Shown one piece after another: positions 29,098-40,862 of a DNA stretch of 64,000 nucleotides. Under the pieces are notes generated by a model. The model did not search any database. It was not told the origin of the DNA and saw only the letters and a list, made by a program, of their open reading frames with translations. The stretch lies in assembly GCF_027570195.1 (NCBI RefSeq), contig NZ_JAKMUZ010000002.1:62001-126000 (forward strand), in the 5' to 3' direction. The position numbers were made by a program, and so were the translations under genes. The first letter of the stretch is position 1, and the number at the start of each line of letters is the position of its first letter. The DNA is from Corynebacterium yonathiae (GTDB lineage: Bacteria; Actinomycetota; Actinomycetes; Mycobacteriales; Mycobacteriaceae).

Positions 29098-30063
29098 GTG
29101 ACTAGAAAGCAATATCAGCCGGCAATTGCAGCCTTGCAGGATGCCCACAGCATCTGCATTGTCACGCATCTGCGGCCGGATGCCGATGCCATCGGTTCAG
29201 CTGCGGCGTTGCTGCTCGCCTTGCGTCAACGAGGCAAAGACGTGTGTGCCGTGGTGGGCCAAGATCGGGAAATCTCCCGCAACTTGTATACCATTCCAGC
29301 TGCCGATGAAGTTACCACCAGCCAAGAGCTGCCTGAAGGCTATGACCTCTACGTCACGGTTGACTGCGGGTCCTTGGACCGGACGGGATTTTTTGCGGAC
29401 CGGATTGAGCAGCTAGCGCAGCAAGGCAGAGTTCTGTGCATCGACCACCATTCCTCCAATCCAGGATTCGGTGCCATTAATGTGGTGGACACCGAATGTG
29501 AGTCCACTACCGTGGTATTGCTGAGCATTTTGGATTTTTTGGAAATTCAAATTGACCGCCACATTGCACACTGCTTGTACGCCGGTTTGATGACTGATAC
29601 AGGCAGTTTTCGGTGGGGAAGGCCGGCCATGCATGATATTGCCACCCGCCTCATGCATTACGATCTAGATACCAAGCAGATCGCCTCTGATCTACTGGAT
29701 TCCACCACGCCGGACGATATACAAATGATCGGAAGGGTACTGGCTGGTTTGCGCCTTGAGGAAGCAGGGCAGGAGCATACCCTGGGTATTCTCGTGGCGC
29801 GACAAAAAGATATTCAGGGACACTCCGATTCGGCCGTCGAATCACTGGTGGATTTCGTTCGCGCGCTAGAAGGAACCACTGTGGGCGTGGTGTTTAAGGA
29901 ACAAGCTCCAGAAGTTTGGGCGGTATCCCTGCGTTCTTCTTGCATTGATTGCTCTTCCGTAGCGCTGACCTTCGGTGGCGGCGGGCATGTTCCGGCCGCA
30001 GGTTATACCGCTTATGGTGCTCCGGAAAAGATCATTAAGGAATTGGTGGCCGCTATTCAATGA
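29098..30063 (+). CDS. nrnA: DHH-family bifunctional oligoribonuclease/pAp phosphatase (NrnA type)
   Basis: A 321-residue DHH-DHHA1 phosphoesterase. The family degrades short RNA oligonucleotides and removes the 3' phosphate of pAp; mycobacterial members also act on cyclic dinucleotides. Motifs seen are HLRPDADAIGSAAAL, VTVDCGSLDR, CIDHHSSN and the C-terminal FGGGGHVPAAGY. The start is GTG right after the rbfA stop, and its own stop overlaps the MATE gene (ATGA), so the three genes form one translationally coupled unit. Confidence 0.88.
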   Translation: MTRKQYQPAIAALQDAHSICIVTHLRPDADAIGSAAALLLALRQRGKDVCAVVGQDREISRNLYTIPAADEVTTSQELPEGYDLYVTVDCGSLDRTGFFADRIEQLAQQGRVLCIDHHSSNPGFGAINVVDTECESTTVVLLSILDFLEIQIDRHIAHCLYAGLMTDTGSFRWGRPAMHDIATRLMHYDLDTKQIASDLLDSTTPDDIQMIGRVLAGLRLEEAGQEHTLGILVARQKDIQGHSDSAVESLVDFVRALEGTTVGVVFKEQAPEVWAVSLRSSCIDCSSVALTFGGGGHVPAAGYTAYGAPEKIIKELVAAIQ

Positions 30064-31400
30064 CTAAAGGGCACACGGATGGAATAAATACTCAGGATTG
30101 CTCCACCGCGGGCACGGTAACCGCACGCGAGGTCTTTGGCCTCGCGTTTCCCGCGCTTGGTGTGCTTGCGGCGATGCCGCTCTACCTCCTTCTGGATACC
30201 GCGGTGGTAGGCCGACTCGGTGCCCAAGAGCTCGCCTCGCTGGCTGCAGCTACCACGATTCATTCCGTGGTGACGACGCAGCTGACCTTTTTGTCCTACG
30301 GTACAACTGCCCGTTCGGCGCGTCTCTTCGGTTCAGGCAAGCGCGAAGCAGCGGTTGCTGAGGGCGTGCAAGCCACCTATGTGGCCCTAGGAGTGGGCGG
30401 ACTTCTTGCGGTTATTATGTGGATCTTTGGCGGCGTATTTGCTCGCGCTTTAACCGGTGACCCCAACACGGCTGCGGGGACGGCCTTGTGGCTGCGCATC
30501 GCCGCACTAGCAATTCCCGTAACCCTGGTGGAAATGGCTGGAAACGGCTGGATGCGTGGTGTCCAGGATACGAAGAAGCCGCTGTACTTTACTTTGTCTG
30601 GCATGGTTCCCGGCGCCATTGCGGTGCCCATCTTCGTCCACTTTTGGGGATTGGCTGGATCCGCTATAGCTACGGTATTAGGCATGAGCATTATTGCTGC
30701 TCTATTCGTGCGCGAGCTGCACAAGGAACATACCGGTTCGTGGCAATTTCACTGGCACGTGGTGCGTGAGCAGCTCATTTTGGGCCGCGACCTTATATTG
30801 CGCTCGGCTAGTTTTCAGGTCGCTTTCCTTACCGCCACGGCTGTGGTTTCCCGCGTTGGTACCGCTTCTTTGGCCGGTCACCAAATCATGATGCAGCTGT
30901 GGAACTTTATGTCCCTCATCTTGGATTCTTTGGCCATTGCCGCGCAATCTTTGACGGGAGCGGCCTTAGGCGCTGGCTCTGCTAAGCATGCACGCGGTGT
31001 AGGCAGCAAGGTCGTGTTGTACTCTACGATTTTTTCGGGACTGCTGGCCGCCGTTTTCGCTGCTGGTGCCCGAATTATTCCGCGCATTTTCACCTCCGCT
31101 TCGGAGGTTCTGGATGCCATTTCCCAGCCGTGGTGGATCTTGGTAACCATGGTCATTGGCGGTGGCGTGGTCTTTGCTCTCGATGGCGTACTGCTTGGCG
31201 CCGGCGATGCGGCCTTCTTGCGCACACTGACAATTTCTTCGGTTTTGGTGGGATTTTTGCCAGGCGTTATCTTGGCCCACTTTATGGGCACGGGATTAAC
31301 CGGCGTGTGGTGCGGCCTCGCCGCCTTCATTGCTTTCCGTATGGTAGGCGTGGTCTACCGGTTCCGATCCATGAAATGGGCCGTAGTACAAGAGAACTAG
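30060..31400 (+). CDS. dinF: MATE-family efflux transporter (DinF type)
   Basis: A 446-residue membrane protein with about twelve segments in the two-bundle MATE pattern. Early GVLAAMPLYLLLDTAVVGRLG and mid-protein ETAGNGW-like EMAGNGWMRGVQDTKKPL are typical of the DinF branch. MATE transporters export organic cations or drugs against Na+ or H+. It overlaps nrnA by 4 nt, the same order as mycobacterial Rv2838c-Rv2836c. The substrate is not known. Confidence 0.9.
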   Translation: MTKGHTDGINTQDCSTAGTVTAREVFGLAFPALGVLAAMPLYLLLDTAVVGRLGAQELASLAAATTIHSVVTTQLTFLSYGTTARSARLFGSGKREAAVAEGVQATYVALGVGGLLAVIMWIFGGVFARALTGDPNTAAGTALWLRIAALAIPVTLVEMAGNGWMRGVQDTKKPLYFTLSGMVPGAIAVPIFVHFWGLAGSAIATVLGMSIIAALFVRELHKEHTGSWQFHWHVVREQLILGRDLILRSASFQVAFLTATAVVSRVGTASLAGHQIMMQLWNFMSLILDSLAIAAQSLTGAALGAGSAKHARGVGSKVVLYSTIFSGLLAAVFAAGARIIPRIFTSASEVLDAISQPWWILVTMVIGGGVVFALDGVLLGAGDAAFLRTLTISSVLVGFLPGVILAHFMGTGLTGVWCGLAAFIAFRMVGVVYRFRSMKWAVVQEN

Positions 31401-31484
31401 CTGCGCTAAAGTGGGCGTATTGATATTCGCGGGTGAGGCACGTCTCCGTGCAGTGCGCAGTTGTTTGGAAGGCAGGTAGAACCT

Positions 31485-32297
31485 ATGCCAACAGTGTGGG
31501 CAGTTTCTGACCTGCATGGTGCAGTAAGCGCCAATAGCGAGCGCATTGCTCAGCTCACGCCGCCAGATCCCGCGGATTGGCTCATCGTGGCTGGAGATGT
31601 AGCAGAACGCACCGATCTCATCATTCGTATTCTGCGCCAGCTCAAAGATCGCTATGCCAGAGTCATTTGGGTGCCTGGCAACCATGAACTCTTCTCGCGC
31701 TCACAAGAGCGGTATCAAGGTCGAGACAAATACACGCACCTGGTGGAAAGGTGCAGGGAAATCGGGGTAATTACTCCTGAAGATCCGTATCCGGTATTCC
31801 ACGGGACCACCATCGTGCCGCTTTTTACGTTGTATGACTATAGCTTTCGTCCGCATGGGCTCACGGTGGACCAAGCAATTGACGCGGCGCGTGTGAAGCA
31901 ACTGTTGATGACCGATGAGTTCACCATTGCCCCCTTCGTAGACGTGCGGGCGTGGTGCTGGGATAGGTTGGCCTATTCCATCAAGCGTCTTTCTAGGGTG
32001 CATGGCCCCACGGTGTTGGTGAACCATTGGCCGTTGGTACAAGAGCCGACCATGTTGCTGCGTTTTCCAGAGATTGCACTGTGGTGCGGCACGCGGCATA
32101 CAAGGTCGTGGCCGCGGCGTTATAACGCGCAGTCTGTGGTTTACGGCCACTTGCATATGCCCTTGCGCATGAACGTGGATGGCGTTGACCACATTGAGAC
32201 CTCTTTGGGATATCCGCGTGAATGGCAGGGCCGTGACAGCGTTCAGCCTTGGCCGTATCCGGTACTGCGTTCCTTTGTGGAGGAGGGGACACCATGA
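31485..32297 (+). CDS. pptH: Metallophosphoesterase, PptH-like (4'-phosphopantetheinyl hydrolase)
   Basis: A 270-residue calcineurin-like phosphoesterase with all metal motifs: SDLHG, AGDVAE, GNHE, NHWPL and GHLHMP. It is encoded directly before, and overlaps by 4 nt, the gene for the Sfp-type transferase PptT. The mycobacterial pair Rv2795c/Rv2794c has the same arrangement, and Rv2795c (PptH) is known to hydrolyse the phosphopantetheine arm from carrier proteins, the reverse of PptT. I infer the same activity here. The ATG at 31485 has an AAGGCAGG site; an upstream frame start at 31461 lacks one. Confidence 0.85.
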   Translation: MPTVWAVSDLHGAVSANSERIAQLTPPDPADWLIVAGDVAERTDLIIRILRQLKDRYARVIWVPGNHELFSRSQERYQGRDKYTHLVERCREIGVITPEDPYPVFHGTTIVPLFTLYDYSFRPHGLTVDQAIDAARVKQLLMTDEFTIAPFVDVRAWCWDRLAYSIKRLSRVHGPTVLVNHWPLVQEPTMLLRFPEIALWCGTRHTRSWPRRYNAQSVVYGHLHMPLRMNVDGVDHIETSLGYPREWQGRDSVQPWPYPVLRSFVEEGTP

Positions 32298-32968
32298 TGT
32301 ATCCAGAGCTTTTTCCTGACAGCGCGCGCTATTGCTATGTACGCACGGATTCGAGTTACGCGAATTTGGCCAATTTCGAACAGCTCGCGGCCGAAGAAAA
32401 GTCGCTCGTTTCCCAGGCAGTTGATGTACGCAAGGCGGAGTTCGGCGATGCTAGGTGGTGCGCGCACCGAGCCTTGCAGGAATTGGGTGCTAATTCGACG
32501 ACGCCGATTTTGCGCGGCGAGCGCGGAATGCCGCTGTGGCCAGAAGGGTTTATCGGCTCGATGACACATACTGAGGGGCTGCGAGCCGCGGTGGTTGCTC
32601 CAACCACAGCCCTAAAATCTGTCGGCTTGGACGCAGAACCTGCCGAGCCGCTGCCGGATCATGTGCTCACCATGATTGCCCGGGCCGGGGAGATGCCGCA
32701 GCTATTGCGGCTAAGTAAGGCGGGGATTAACTGCCCAGACCGATTGCTCTTCTGCGCCAAGGAAGCCACGTATAAGTCGTGGTTTCCCATGACCTTCCGC
32801 TGGCTCGACTTTGATCAAGCTGAAATTGATCTGCGCGAGGACGGCACGCTCATTTCCTATATTTTGGCTAGGCCCACACCGGTTCCGTTTATCACTGGGC
32901 ACTGGGTGATTCGAGACGGCTACGTCATAGTGTCTACTACGGTTCCGGCCCTAGACTTTAGCCATTAA
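32294..32968 (+). CDS. pptT: 4'-phosphopantetheinyl transferase (Sfp/EntD type)
   Basis: A 224-residue enzyme that transfers phosphopantetheine from CoA to carrier domains of fatty-acid, polyketide (mycolate) and nonribosomal peptide synthases. Motifs are RGERGMPLWPEGFIGSMTHT, VGLDAEPAEP with the Mg-binding Asp and Glu, and FCAKEATYKSW. The ATG at 32294 has GGAGGGG upstream and overlaps the pptH stop, so the two opposing enzymes are made from one message. Its stop codon shares a TTAA with the truB stop on the other strand. Confidence 0.93.
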   Translation: MMYPELFPDSARYCYVRTDSSYANLANFEQLAAEEKSLVSQAVDVRKAEFGDARWCAHRALQELGANSTTPILRGERGMPLWPEGFIGSMTHTEGLRAAVVAPTTALKSVGLDAEPAEPLPDHVLTMIARAGEMPQLLRLSKAGINCPDRLLFCAKEATYKSWFPMTFRWLDFDQAEIDLREDGTLISYILARPTPVPFITGHWVIRDGYVIVSTTVPALDFSH

Positions 32969-33858
32969 AGGGTAGAAGGCCGTGCTACAAACACGGTGGC
33001 TAGGCGCTTGCCCTTTTCCTTGATGAGCGCGACTGCCTGACCATTGGGAGCCACGGCAGCATGCACGCCTTTGAGCCCACGCGGCTCGAGCCATTTGCCC
33101 ATGGCAAGCGCGCCTGCTTCATCTTTGGTGACGGAAAGGACCGGGAAGCAGCGAGCCAAAGCTTCGTCCAAGCTCAAAGAAAGGCGAGGGGAATTGGCGA
33201 GGTCGTCGAGCGAGAGGGCGTCGGCAAGAGCAAAAGGGCCCACTTCAGTGCGCCGTAGAGCCGTCAGGTGCCCGCCCACCTGTAAGGCCTTGCCCAAATC
33301 GCGGGCTAAGGAGCGGATATAAGTGCCAGAAGAACAATCCACCGTAACGTCTAAGTCGATGTAGTCGCCCTCGCGGCGTTCGGCAAGAACGTCGAATTTA
33401 TTAACCGTTACGGGCCGGGCAGGAATGTCTACTTCGTGCCCCTCGCGGACGAGGTCATGGGCGCGGCGGCCGTTAATCTTAATGGCGGATACGGCCGCGG
33501 GCTTTTGCATGATATCGCCAGTGAGCTTGGTAATTTCAGCATCAATTGTGGGGTGTTCGATGGCCGCAGCGCTAGCGCCCCAGGAGTGTTCTCCCTCTGC
33601 GTCATCGGTTGTGGTGGCCGCGCCGAGGCGAATGGTGGCGTCGTAGGACTTAGTGGAGGCCACCATATGGGCCAAAAACTTGGTGCCGCGCTCCAATCCA
33701 AGAATTAGAACACCGGTGGCCATAGGGTCGAGGGTGCCGGCGTGGCCTACTTTCTTGGTGTGGAAATACCTGCGTAGGCGACCAACCACATCGTGGGAGG
33801 TCATGCCGGCAGGTTTGTCTACGATGACGAGTCCGGAGTTTGCGAGCGCATCAGTCAT
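32965..33858 (-). CDS. truB: tRNA pseudouridine(55) synthase TruB
   Basis: A 297-residue pseudouridine synthase that modifies U55 in the T-arm of tRNA. The KPAGMTSHDVV and KKVGHAGTLDPMATGVL motif with the catalytic Asp are near the N-terminus, SAIKINGRRAHDLVREG and CSSGTYIRSLARDLG follow, and an extra C-terminal domain ends the protein. It is convergent with pptT with a 4-bp overlap, and divergent from ribF. Confidence 0.96.
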   Translation of the reverse strand: MTDALANSGLVIVDKPAGMTSHDVVGRLRRYFHTKKVGHAGTLDPMATGVLILGLERGTKFLAHMVASTKSYDATIRLGAATTTDDAEGEHSWGASAAAIEHPTIDAEITKLTGDIMQKPAAVSAIKINGRRAHDLVREGHEVDIPARPVTVNKFDVLAERREGDYIDLDVTVDCSSGTYIRSLARDLGKALQVGGHLTALRRTEVGPFALADALSLDDLANSPRLSLSLDEALARCFPVLSVTKDEAGALAMGKWLEPRGLKGVHAAVAPNGQAVALIKEKGKRLATVFVARPSTL

Positions 33859-33860
33859 AG

Positions 33861-34904
<1,044 letters not shown>

Positions 34905-35837
34905 ATGAAGGCCATTCTCGATCTTGATACCGGCATTGATGATGCCTTAGCGCTGGCATATGCCATCGCTCATCCAGACCTGGAATTAATCGGCGTGACC
35001 TGCACGTACGGCAACGTGACCGTACCGTTAGCCGTGCGCAATACACTGGCCCTTTTGGAGCTGCTGGGCAAAGACAATATCCCGGTCTTTGCCGGCTCGA
35101 GCCCCGATGGTTTTCAGCCGAGCGATATTTCCTCCTTCATCCACGGCCGCAACGGCGTGGGCGAGGTCCTCCTACCGCCGGCAACCGGGCAGGCCCAGTC
35201 CCAACCCGCGGCAGAATTCCTCATCCAAGCAGTCCATGAACATGGCGATGACTTGGTCATTATTCCCACCGGCCCTTCCACCACGATCGCTGCCGCAATG
35301 CGCCAAGACCCCAATTTCGCCGCTAATGCGCATCTGGTGATGATGGGTGGAGCTCTCACTGTCCCTGGCAATGTCACTCCATGGTCTGAGGCCAATATTT
35401 CCCAGGATCCGGAGGCGACCGATTATCTTTTCCAGCACACCATCGATACCACCATGGTGGGGCTGGACGTCACCTTGCGCACGCTGTTGACCACTAAAGA
35501 ATCAGTTCGTTGGCGCGCTACCGGTACCCGCGCTGGGCGCATCTTCGCGGACATGGTGGACTATTACATTCGGGCCTATGCCACCACATCGCCACACTTG
35601 GGCGGCTGTGGGCTGCACGATCCACTGGCCGTAGCGGTAGCGGCAGATGCCTCGCTTGTCGACGTCCTTTCGATAAACCTCAAAGCTGACACCACTGGCC
35701 CTACCCGCGGCCGTACGATCGCAGACGAAAACCGGCTTTCCACACCGGCAACCGCGAAAGTAGCTGTGGGCGTGGATAGCGAGCGTTTTGTGCGGGAGTT
35801 TGTAGAACTATTGGAAACGCTTTTTAGCGAGCTCTAG
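34905..35837 (+). CDS. Inosine-uridine-type nucleoside hydrolase
   Basis: A 310-residue nucleoside hydrolase that splits ribonucleosides into base and ribose. The calcium-binding DLDTGIDDALAL is at the N-terminus, GVTCTYGNV follows, and a central VMMGGALTVPGNVTPWSEANISQDPEA and C-terminal GGCGLHDPLAVAVA complete the active site. The preferred base cannot be told. It starts directly at the ribF stop, so it is in the same operon. Confidence 0.92.
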   Translation: MKAILDLDTGIDDALALAYAIAHPDLELIGVTCTYGNVTVPLAVRNTLALLELLGKDNIPVFAGSSPDGFQPSDISSFIHGRNGVGEVLLPPATGQAQSQPAAEFLIQAVHEHGDDLVIIPTGPSTTIAAAMRQDPNFAANAHLVMMGGALTVPGNVTPWSEANISQDPEATDYLFQHTIDTTMVGLDVTLRTLLTTKESVRWRATGTRAGRIFADMVDYYIRAYATTSPHLGGCGLHDPLAVAVAADASLVDVLSINLKADTTGPTRGRTIADENRLSTPATAKVAVGVDSERFVREFVELLETLFSEL

Positions 35838-36007
35838 CAGGCCAGACTTAGGGGCCAGGTGGTTTTGATTTTCTGTGCCTGCGCGCTGTAAGGTGTTTCT
35901 TTGGCTTAGCGACTGCGGTTCACAGCAGTTGCGGCACGCACAAGTTATGCGCGCAGCGCGAGCTTATGCGTCACGATAATGTGGACTGAAATAAAGGAGA
36001 AATACTC

Positions 36008-36277
36008 ATGGCATTGACCACTGAGAAGAAGGCCGAAATCCTCAAGGAGTACGGTCTGCACGAAACCGATACCGGTTCCCCCGAGGCACAGGTTGCCCTG
36101 CTGACCTCCCGCATCAATACTTTGACCGAGCACCTGAAGTTCCACAAGCACGATCACCACTCCCGTCGTGGTCTGTTGCTCATGGTTGGTCGCCGTCGTG
36201 GCCTGCTGAAGTACCTGGCCGAGAACAACATCGATCGCTACCGTGATCTGATTTCTCGCCTGGGCCTGCGCCGCTAG
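36008..36277 (+). CDS. rpsO: 30S ribosomal protein S15
   Basis: An 89-residue S15 that binds 16S rRNA helices 20-22. The sequence is canonical ([52 protein letters not shown]). AAGGAG precedes the ATG by 8 nt. The 170-nt upstream gap has a GATAAT -10 box at 35975-35980 and a hairpin at 35910-35931 (CGACTGC / GCAGTTG). Confidence 0.98.
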   Translation: MALTTEKKAEILKEYGLHETDTGSPEAQVALLTSRINTLTEHLKFHKHDHHSRRGLLLMVGRRRGLLKYLAENNIDRYRDLISRLGLRR

Positions 36278-36302
36278 TTTCGGTCCAGCTTCGGCCATTT
36301 CG

Positions 36303-36325
36303 CCCCGCCTTTTGGCGGGGCTTTT
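36303..36325 (+). terminator. Terminator/attenuator between rpsO and pnp
   Basis: CCCCGCC-TTTT-GGCGGGG followed by CTTTTG is a compact intrinsic terminator. A separate promoter for pnp probably lies just after it, with TTAGAAT near 36339-36345. Confidence 0.88.
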
Positions 36326-36420
36326 GTGGTTTTTCTGTTAGAATTTGACACCGTTGTCATAGACAAAATCGACCAGGCGGCACCGACGATCGCCTAAACC
36401 ACTCAAGGAGACATTTTTTA

Positions 36421-38667
36421 ATGAGCGTTCAGAACTCCGTCGAGTTCAATATTGACGAGGACTTTGGCATTACCGAGGCCATTGCCACGCTAGACAATGG
36501 CGACTTTGGCACCCGCACCCTGCGCTTTGAAACCGGCCAGCTGGCCCGCCAGGCAGACGGCTCTGTGACCACCTACTTGGACGATGACACCATGTTGTTG
36601 GCCACCACTACCGCTTCTAACCAGCCGCGTGAAGGATTCGATTTCTTCCCCCTGACCGTAGACGTTGAAGAGCGCATGTATGCCGCCGGTAAGATTCCGG
36701 GTTCCTTCTTCCGCCGTGAAGGCCGCCCATCTTCTGAGGCCATCTTGGCGTGCCGCCTCATCGATCGCCCGCTGCGCCCGACTTTTGTCAAAGGTCTGCG
36801 CAACGAGGTTCAGGTCGTCGTCACTGTGATGTCCCAGGATCCGGAAGAGTACTACGACGTCGTTGCTATCAACGGCGCCTCCGCTGCCACCCAACTGTCC
36901 GGACTCCCTGTCTCCGGCGCTGTCGGCGGCGTCCGCATGGCACTTATCGCTGATGATAAGCACCCAGAAGGCCAGTGGGTGGCCTTCCCGAACCACGAGC
37001 AGCATGAGCGCGCGCTATTTGAGATGGTCGTCGCTGGCCGCATCGTCAAAAAGGGACGCAAGGATGACGTAGCCATCATGATGGTTGAGGCCGGTGCCGG
37101 CACCAACGTTGCAGAGCGCATTGCTGATGGCGCTCCTGCGCCGCAGGAGCCAGCCGTTGCTGAAGGTTTGGAGGCAGCCAAGCCTTTCATTAAGACCTTG
37201 TGTGAGGCCCAGAACGGTCTGGCAGAGCGTGCCGCCAAGGAGACCCAGGAATTCCCACTGTTCCCGGCATACGGTGATGATGTATTCGAGGCAGTGGAAA
37301 AGGCCGCTGCTAAGAAACTGGAGAAGCTGCTGACCATTCCGGGCAAGCAGGAACGCGACGAAGCCACTAATGATTACATGGAGCAGGTCGAAGACAAGCT
37401 CCTTGACCAGTTCGCGGACCTCGATGAGGCGGATGCTTCTAAGCAGATCCGCGGCGCTTATAACGCCCTAATGAAGCAGATCGTGCGCCAAAAGATCCTG
37501 TCTGAGGGCTTCCGCATCGATGGCCGCGGCGTGACCGATATCCGTGACTTGTCCGTTGAGGTGGATTTGGTACCGCGCGCTCACGGATCTTCGCTATTTG
37601 AGCGCGGAGAGACCCAAATCTTGGGTGTCACCACGCTGGACATGCTCAAGATGGAACAGCAGATCGATTCCCTGACCCCAGTGGAATCCAAGCGCTATAT
37701 GCACCACTACAATTTCCCGCCATTTTCCACCGGTGAGACTGGCCGTGTGGGCTCGCCGAAGCGCCGCGAGATCGGCCACGGCGCTCTGGCTGAGCGCGCC
37801 CTACTTCCGGTTATTCCTTCCCGCGAAGATTTCCCATATGCTATCCGTCAGGTCTCTGAGGCCTTGGGCTCCAACGGCTCTACCTCCATGGGCTCCGTGT
37901 GCGCCTCCACGTTGTCTCTCTACAACGCCGGTGTTCCGTTAAAGGCTCCGGTAGCCGGCATCGCGATGGGCTTGGTTTCTGGCGAGGTCGACGGCAAGGA
38001 AAAGTTCGTCGCCCTCACCGATATCCTCGGCGCCGAGGACGCATTTGGCGATATGGACTTCAAGGTTGCCGGCACCTCTGAGTACATCACCGCTCTGCAG
38101 CTGGACACCAAGTTGGATGGCATTCCTTCTAAGGTTCTGGCCCAGGCTCTGGAGCAGGCTCGCGATGCCCGTTCTACCATCCTGGAGACCATGGCTGAGG
38201 TTATCGATACGCCGGATGAGATGTCCGGCCTTGCCCCGAAGATCACCTCGGTGAAGATTCCGGTCAATAAGATCGGCGAGCTCATTGGACCAAAGGGCAA
38301 GACCATCAACCAGATCACCGAGGAAACCGGTGCGGATGTCTCCATTGAGGATGACGGAACCGTCTTTGTTTCCGCTGCTACTGGTGAAGCCGCAGATGCT
38401 GCCATCGATAAGGTCAACTCCATTGCGAACCCACAGCTGCCGAAGGTGGGAGAGCGCTTCCTGGGCACCGTGGTAAAGACTGTTCCGTTTGGTGCATTCG
38501 TTTCCCTGACCCCGGGTCGCGATGGCCTGATTCACATCTCTAACCTTGGTGGCGACGAGCGCATCGAAAAGGTAGAAGATGTCATCAACGTTGGCGATAA
38601 GGTGCAGGTAGAAATCGCGGACATCGATAACCGTGGCAAGATTTCTCTGGTTCCAGTAGAGGACTAA
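36421..38667 (+). CDS. pnp: Polynucleotide phosphorylase
   Basis: A 748-residue 3'-5' exoribonuclease that uses phosphate and also makes (p)ppGpp-related products in actinobacteria (GPSI). Two RNase PH-like domains flank a helical region, with [21 protein letters not shown] and [13 protein letters not shown] motifs in the second. A KH domain ([29 protein letters not shown]) and a C-terminal S1 domain follow. It lies after rpsO as in most bacteria. Confidence 0.97.
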   Translation: MSVQNSVEFNIDEDFGITEAIATLDNGDFGTRTLRFETGQLARQADGSVTTYLDDDTMLLATTTASNQPREGFDFFPLTVDVEERMYAAGKIPGSFFRREGRPSSEAILACRLIDRPLRPTFVKGLRNEVQVVVTVMSQDPEEYYDVVAINGASAATQLSGLPVSGAVGGVRMALIADDKHPEGQWVAFPNHEQHERALFEMVVAGRIVKKGRKDDVAIMMVEAGAGTNVAERIADGAPAPQEPAVAEGLEAAKPFIKTLCEAQNGLAERAAKETQEFPLFPAYGDDVFEAVEKAAAKKLEKLLTIPGKQERDEATNDYMEQVEDKLLDQFADLDEADASKQIRGAYNALMKQIVRQKILSEGFRIDGRGVTDIRDLSVEVDLVPRAHGSSLFERGETQILGVTTLDMLKMEQQIDSLTPVESKRYMHHYNFPPFSTGETGRVGSPKRREIGHGALAERALLPVIPSREDFPYAIRQVSEALGSNGSTSMGSVCASTLSLYNAGVPLKAPVAGIAMGLVSGEVDGKEKFVALTDILGAEDAFGDMDFKVAGTSEYITALQLDTKLDGIPSKVLAQALEQARDARSTILETMAEVIDTPDEMSGLAPKITSVKIPVNKIGELIGPKGKTINQITEETGADVSIEDDGTVFVSAATGEAADAAIDKVNSIANPQLPKVGERFLGTVVKTVPFGAFVSLTPGRDGLIHISNLGGDERIEKVEDVINVGDKVQVEIADIDNRGKISLVPVED

Positions 38668-38682
38668 TCCTAAAGCCTAAAG

Positions 38683-38727
38683 AAGGCCCTGAGTTCCAGC
38701 TGGTGAGCTGGAATTCAGGGCCTTTCT
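38683..38727 (+). terminator. Strong terminator after pnp
   Basis: A 19-bp stem with one G-U pair (AAGGCCCTGAGTTCCAGCT / AGCTGGAATTCAGGGCCTT) and a four-base loop is followed by TCTT. It is the longest hairpin stem in the window. Confidence 0.88.
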
Positions 38728-38763
38728 TGGCTTTGCACGCCACCGAGCATCGATGCCGGAACT

Positions 38764-39465
38764 CTAATTCTGGAAATCAATCACCACACGTGACGGGTCC
38801 TGGAGATAGGTGACGGAGTAGGGCGTCTTTTTCTCCAGGCCGATAATGAGCTGGGTTTGTGCTTCAAACGTGGTGGTGTAGTTGATTTCGCTTACTACGC
38901 CGGCACCAGGTGTAGTTCCTGGTGACATATACTTTTCCTTGAGCTCAGGAGTTGAAGGCCATGGCGTTCCCTCTATGTCTAGGTTGAGGAACGTATTTCC
39001 TTGGACCGCAACTGGCTTTCCAGATGCCTGTTGGGCAGGGGCATCGGTATAGGAGGTAAACCACCCCGGTTCACCTTCGCCCTCTAAGTCAATGACAACG
39101 CGAGTAAACCCATCGTGTGCTGCTACTCGCACACCAGTGGGGATGAGGTTTCCTAGCCCTTTCGGCATATGCTGTTGGTCCTCGAGCGAGGCCGTACCCA
39201 TGCCCGCAAACGCAACTGGGAACGCGGCTTGTGGGATTTTTTGCTGACCAGCATCCGCCGCTGAGGTACTTTGCGGGGCGGAAGTAGTAGGTGCGGCGGT
39301 GTTGGTCTTGGCCTCAGTCGTGTCGATAGTTGACTGAACCCCGCTGACTGCTGGTGAGCTTTGCTGCGCGGTGTCCTCGGTGGAACAAGCGGCAAGTGCT
39401 AAAGCACATCCTGCGCTGGTGACTATGGCGAGAGGGCGAGAGAAAAATGAGCGAGACAAGTTCAT
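38764..39465 (-). CDS. AMIN-like domain lipoprotein
   Basis: A 233-residue lipoprotein with an LAAC lipobox near residue 27, a Ser/Thr/Ala-rich linker of about 55 residues, and a folded C-terminal part that resembles the AMIN-like domain of corynebacterial lipoproteins (VRVAAHDGFTRVVIDLEGEGEPGW ... YLQDPSRVVIDFQN). Related AMIN domains bind peptidoglycan and target amidases, but no catalytic domain is present. The ATG at 39465 follows GAAGGA by 4 nt; a GTG directly before it is less likely. Confidence 0.75.
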   Translation of the reverse strand: MNLSRSFFSRPLAIVTSAGCALALAACSTEDTAQQSSPAVSGVQSTIDTTEAKTNTAAPTTSAPQSTSAADAGQQKIPQAAFPVAFAGMGTASLEDQQHMPKGLGNLIPTGVRVAAHDGFTRVVIDLEGEGEPGWFTSYTDAPAQQASGKPVAVQGNTFLNLDIEGTPWPSTPELKEKYMSPGTTPGAGVVSEINYTTTFEAQTQLIIGLEKKTPYSVTYLQDPSRVVIDFQN

Positions 39466-39581
39466 CACTTCCTTCGTGCTTACCGTCCTATAAGCCTCAT
39501 TCTACTGGGGCAGACGGGGCGGGGATTATAAAGTGATGCAATTGTTAATCCTCGCATGAGGCAAGTCGCAGAGGGGTGAAC

Positions 39582-39971
39582 CTACTTCTTTAACTGTACG
39601 AGCTGAATAAGGTTACCTACGGTGTCATCAAAAACCGCAATGATGGACGGGCCAACATCGGTAGGCTCCATGGTAAAGTGCACGCCCTTGTCATTGAGGT
39701 CCTTGTATTCCTTTTCAATATCTGCCGAAAGGAACTGGGTCACTGGGATTCGATCGGCCTTTAGTGCTGCGGCATAGTCTTTTGCAGCGGGATGCCCCTT
39801 CGGCTCCAGAAGCAGCTCAGTATCTCCTTCACCATCGGCATTGGTGACGGTAAGCCACCGGAAATCGCCGTGCGTAACGTCATCCTTAACGCGGAAGCCT
39901 AGGGTGTTGACGTAGAAATCGTGAGCGCGTGAAACATCATCTACAGGAACAGAAGCGATATAAATCTGCAT
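39582..39971 (-). CDS. VOC-family (glyoxalase-like) protein
   Basis: A 129-residue vicinal-oxygen-chelate fold protein (IYIASVPVDDVSRAHDFYVNTLGF, HGDFRWLTV, TELLLEPKGHP, FDDTVGNLIQLVQ). The family includes glyoxalases, dioxygenases and resistance proteins; a specific reaction cannot be assigned. The ATG at 39971 is 7 nt after TAGGAT (minus, 39984-39979), so it is probably leaderless. Confidence 0.85.
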   Translation of the reverse strand: MQIYIASVPVDDVSRAHDFYVNTLGFRVKDDVTHGDFRWLTVTNADGEGDTELLLEPKGHPAAKDYAAALKADRIPVTQFLSADIEKEYKDLNDKGVHFTMEPTDVGPSIIAVFDDTVGNLIQLVQLKK

Positions 39972-40100
39972 GCAGGCCATCCTAGTGACGAATGTAAGTC
40001 ATCGTTTAGAAGCACACGTCCTTTCAGACAGGCGAGGAATTGCGCAGCTGTCATGCGCGTTAGGATGGAGAGAAAAGTACTAAGAATGTGGCTGAAGTAA

Positions 40101-40859
<759 letters not shown>

Positions 40860-40862
40860 GCC

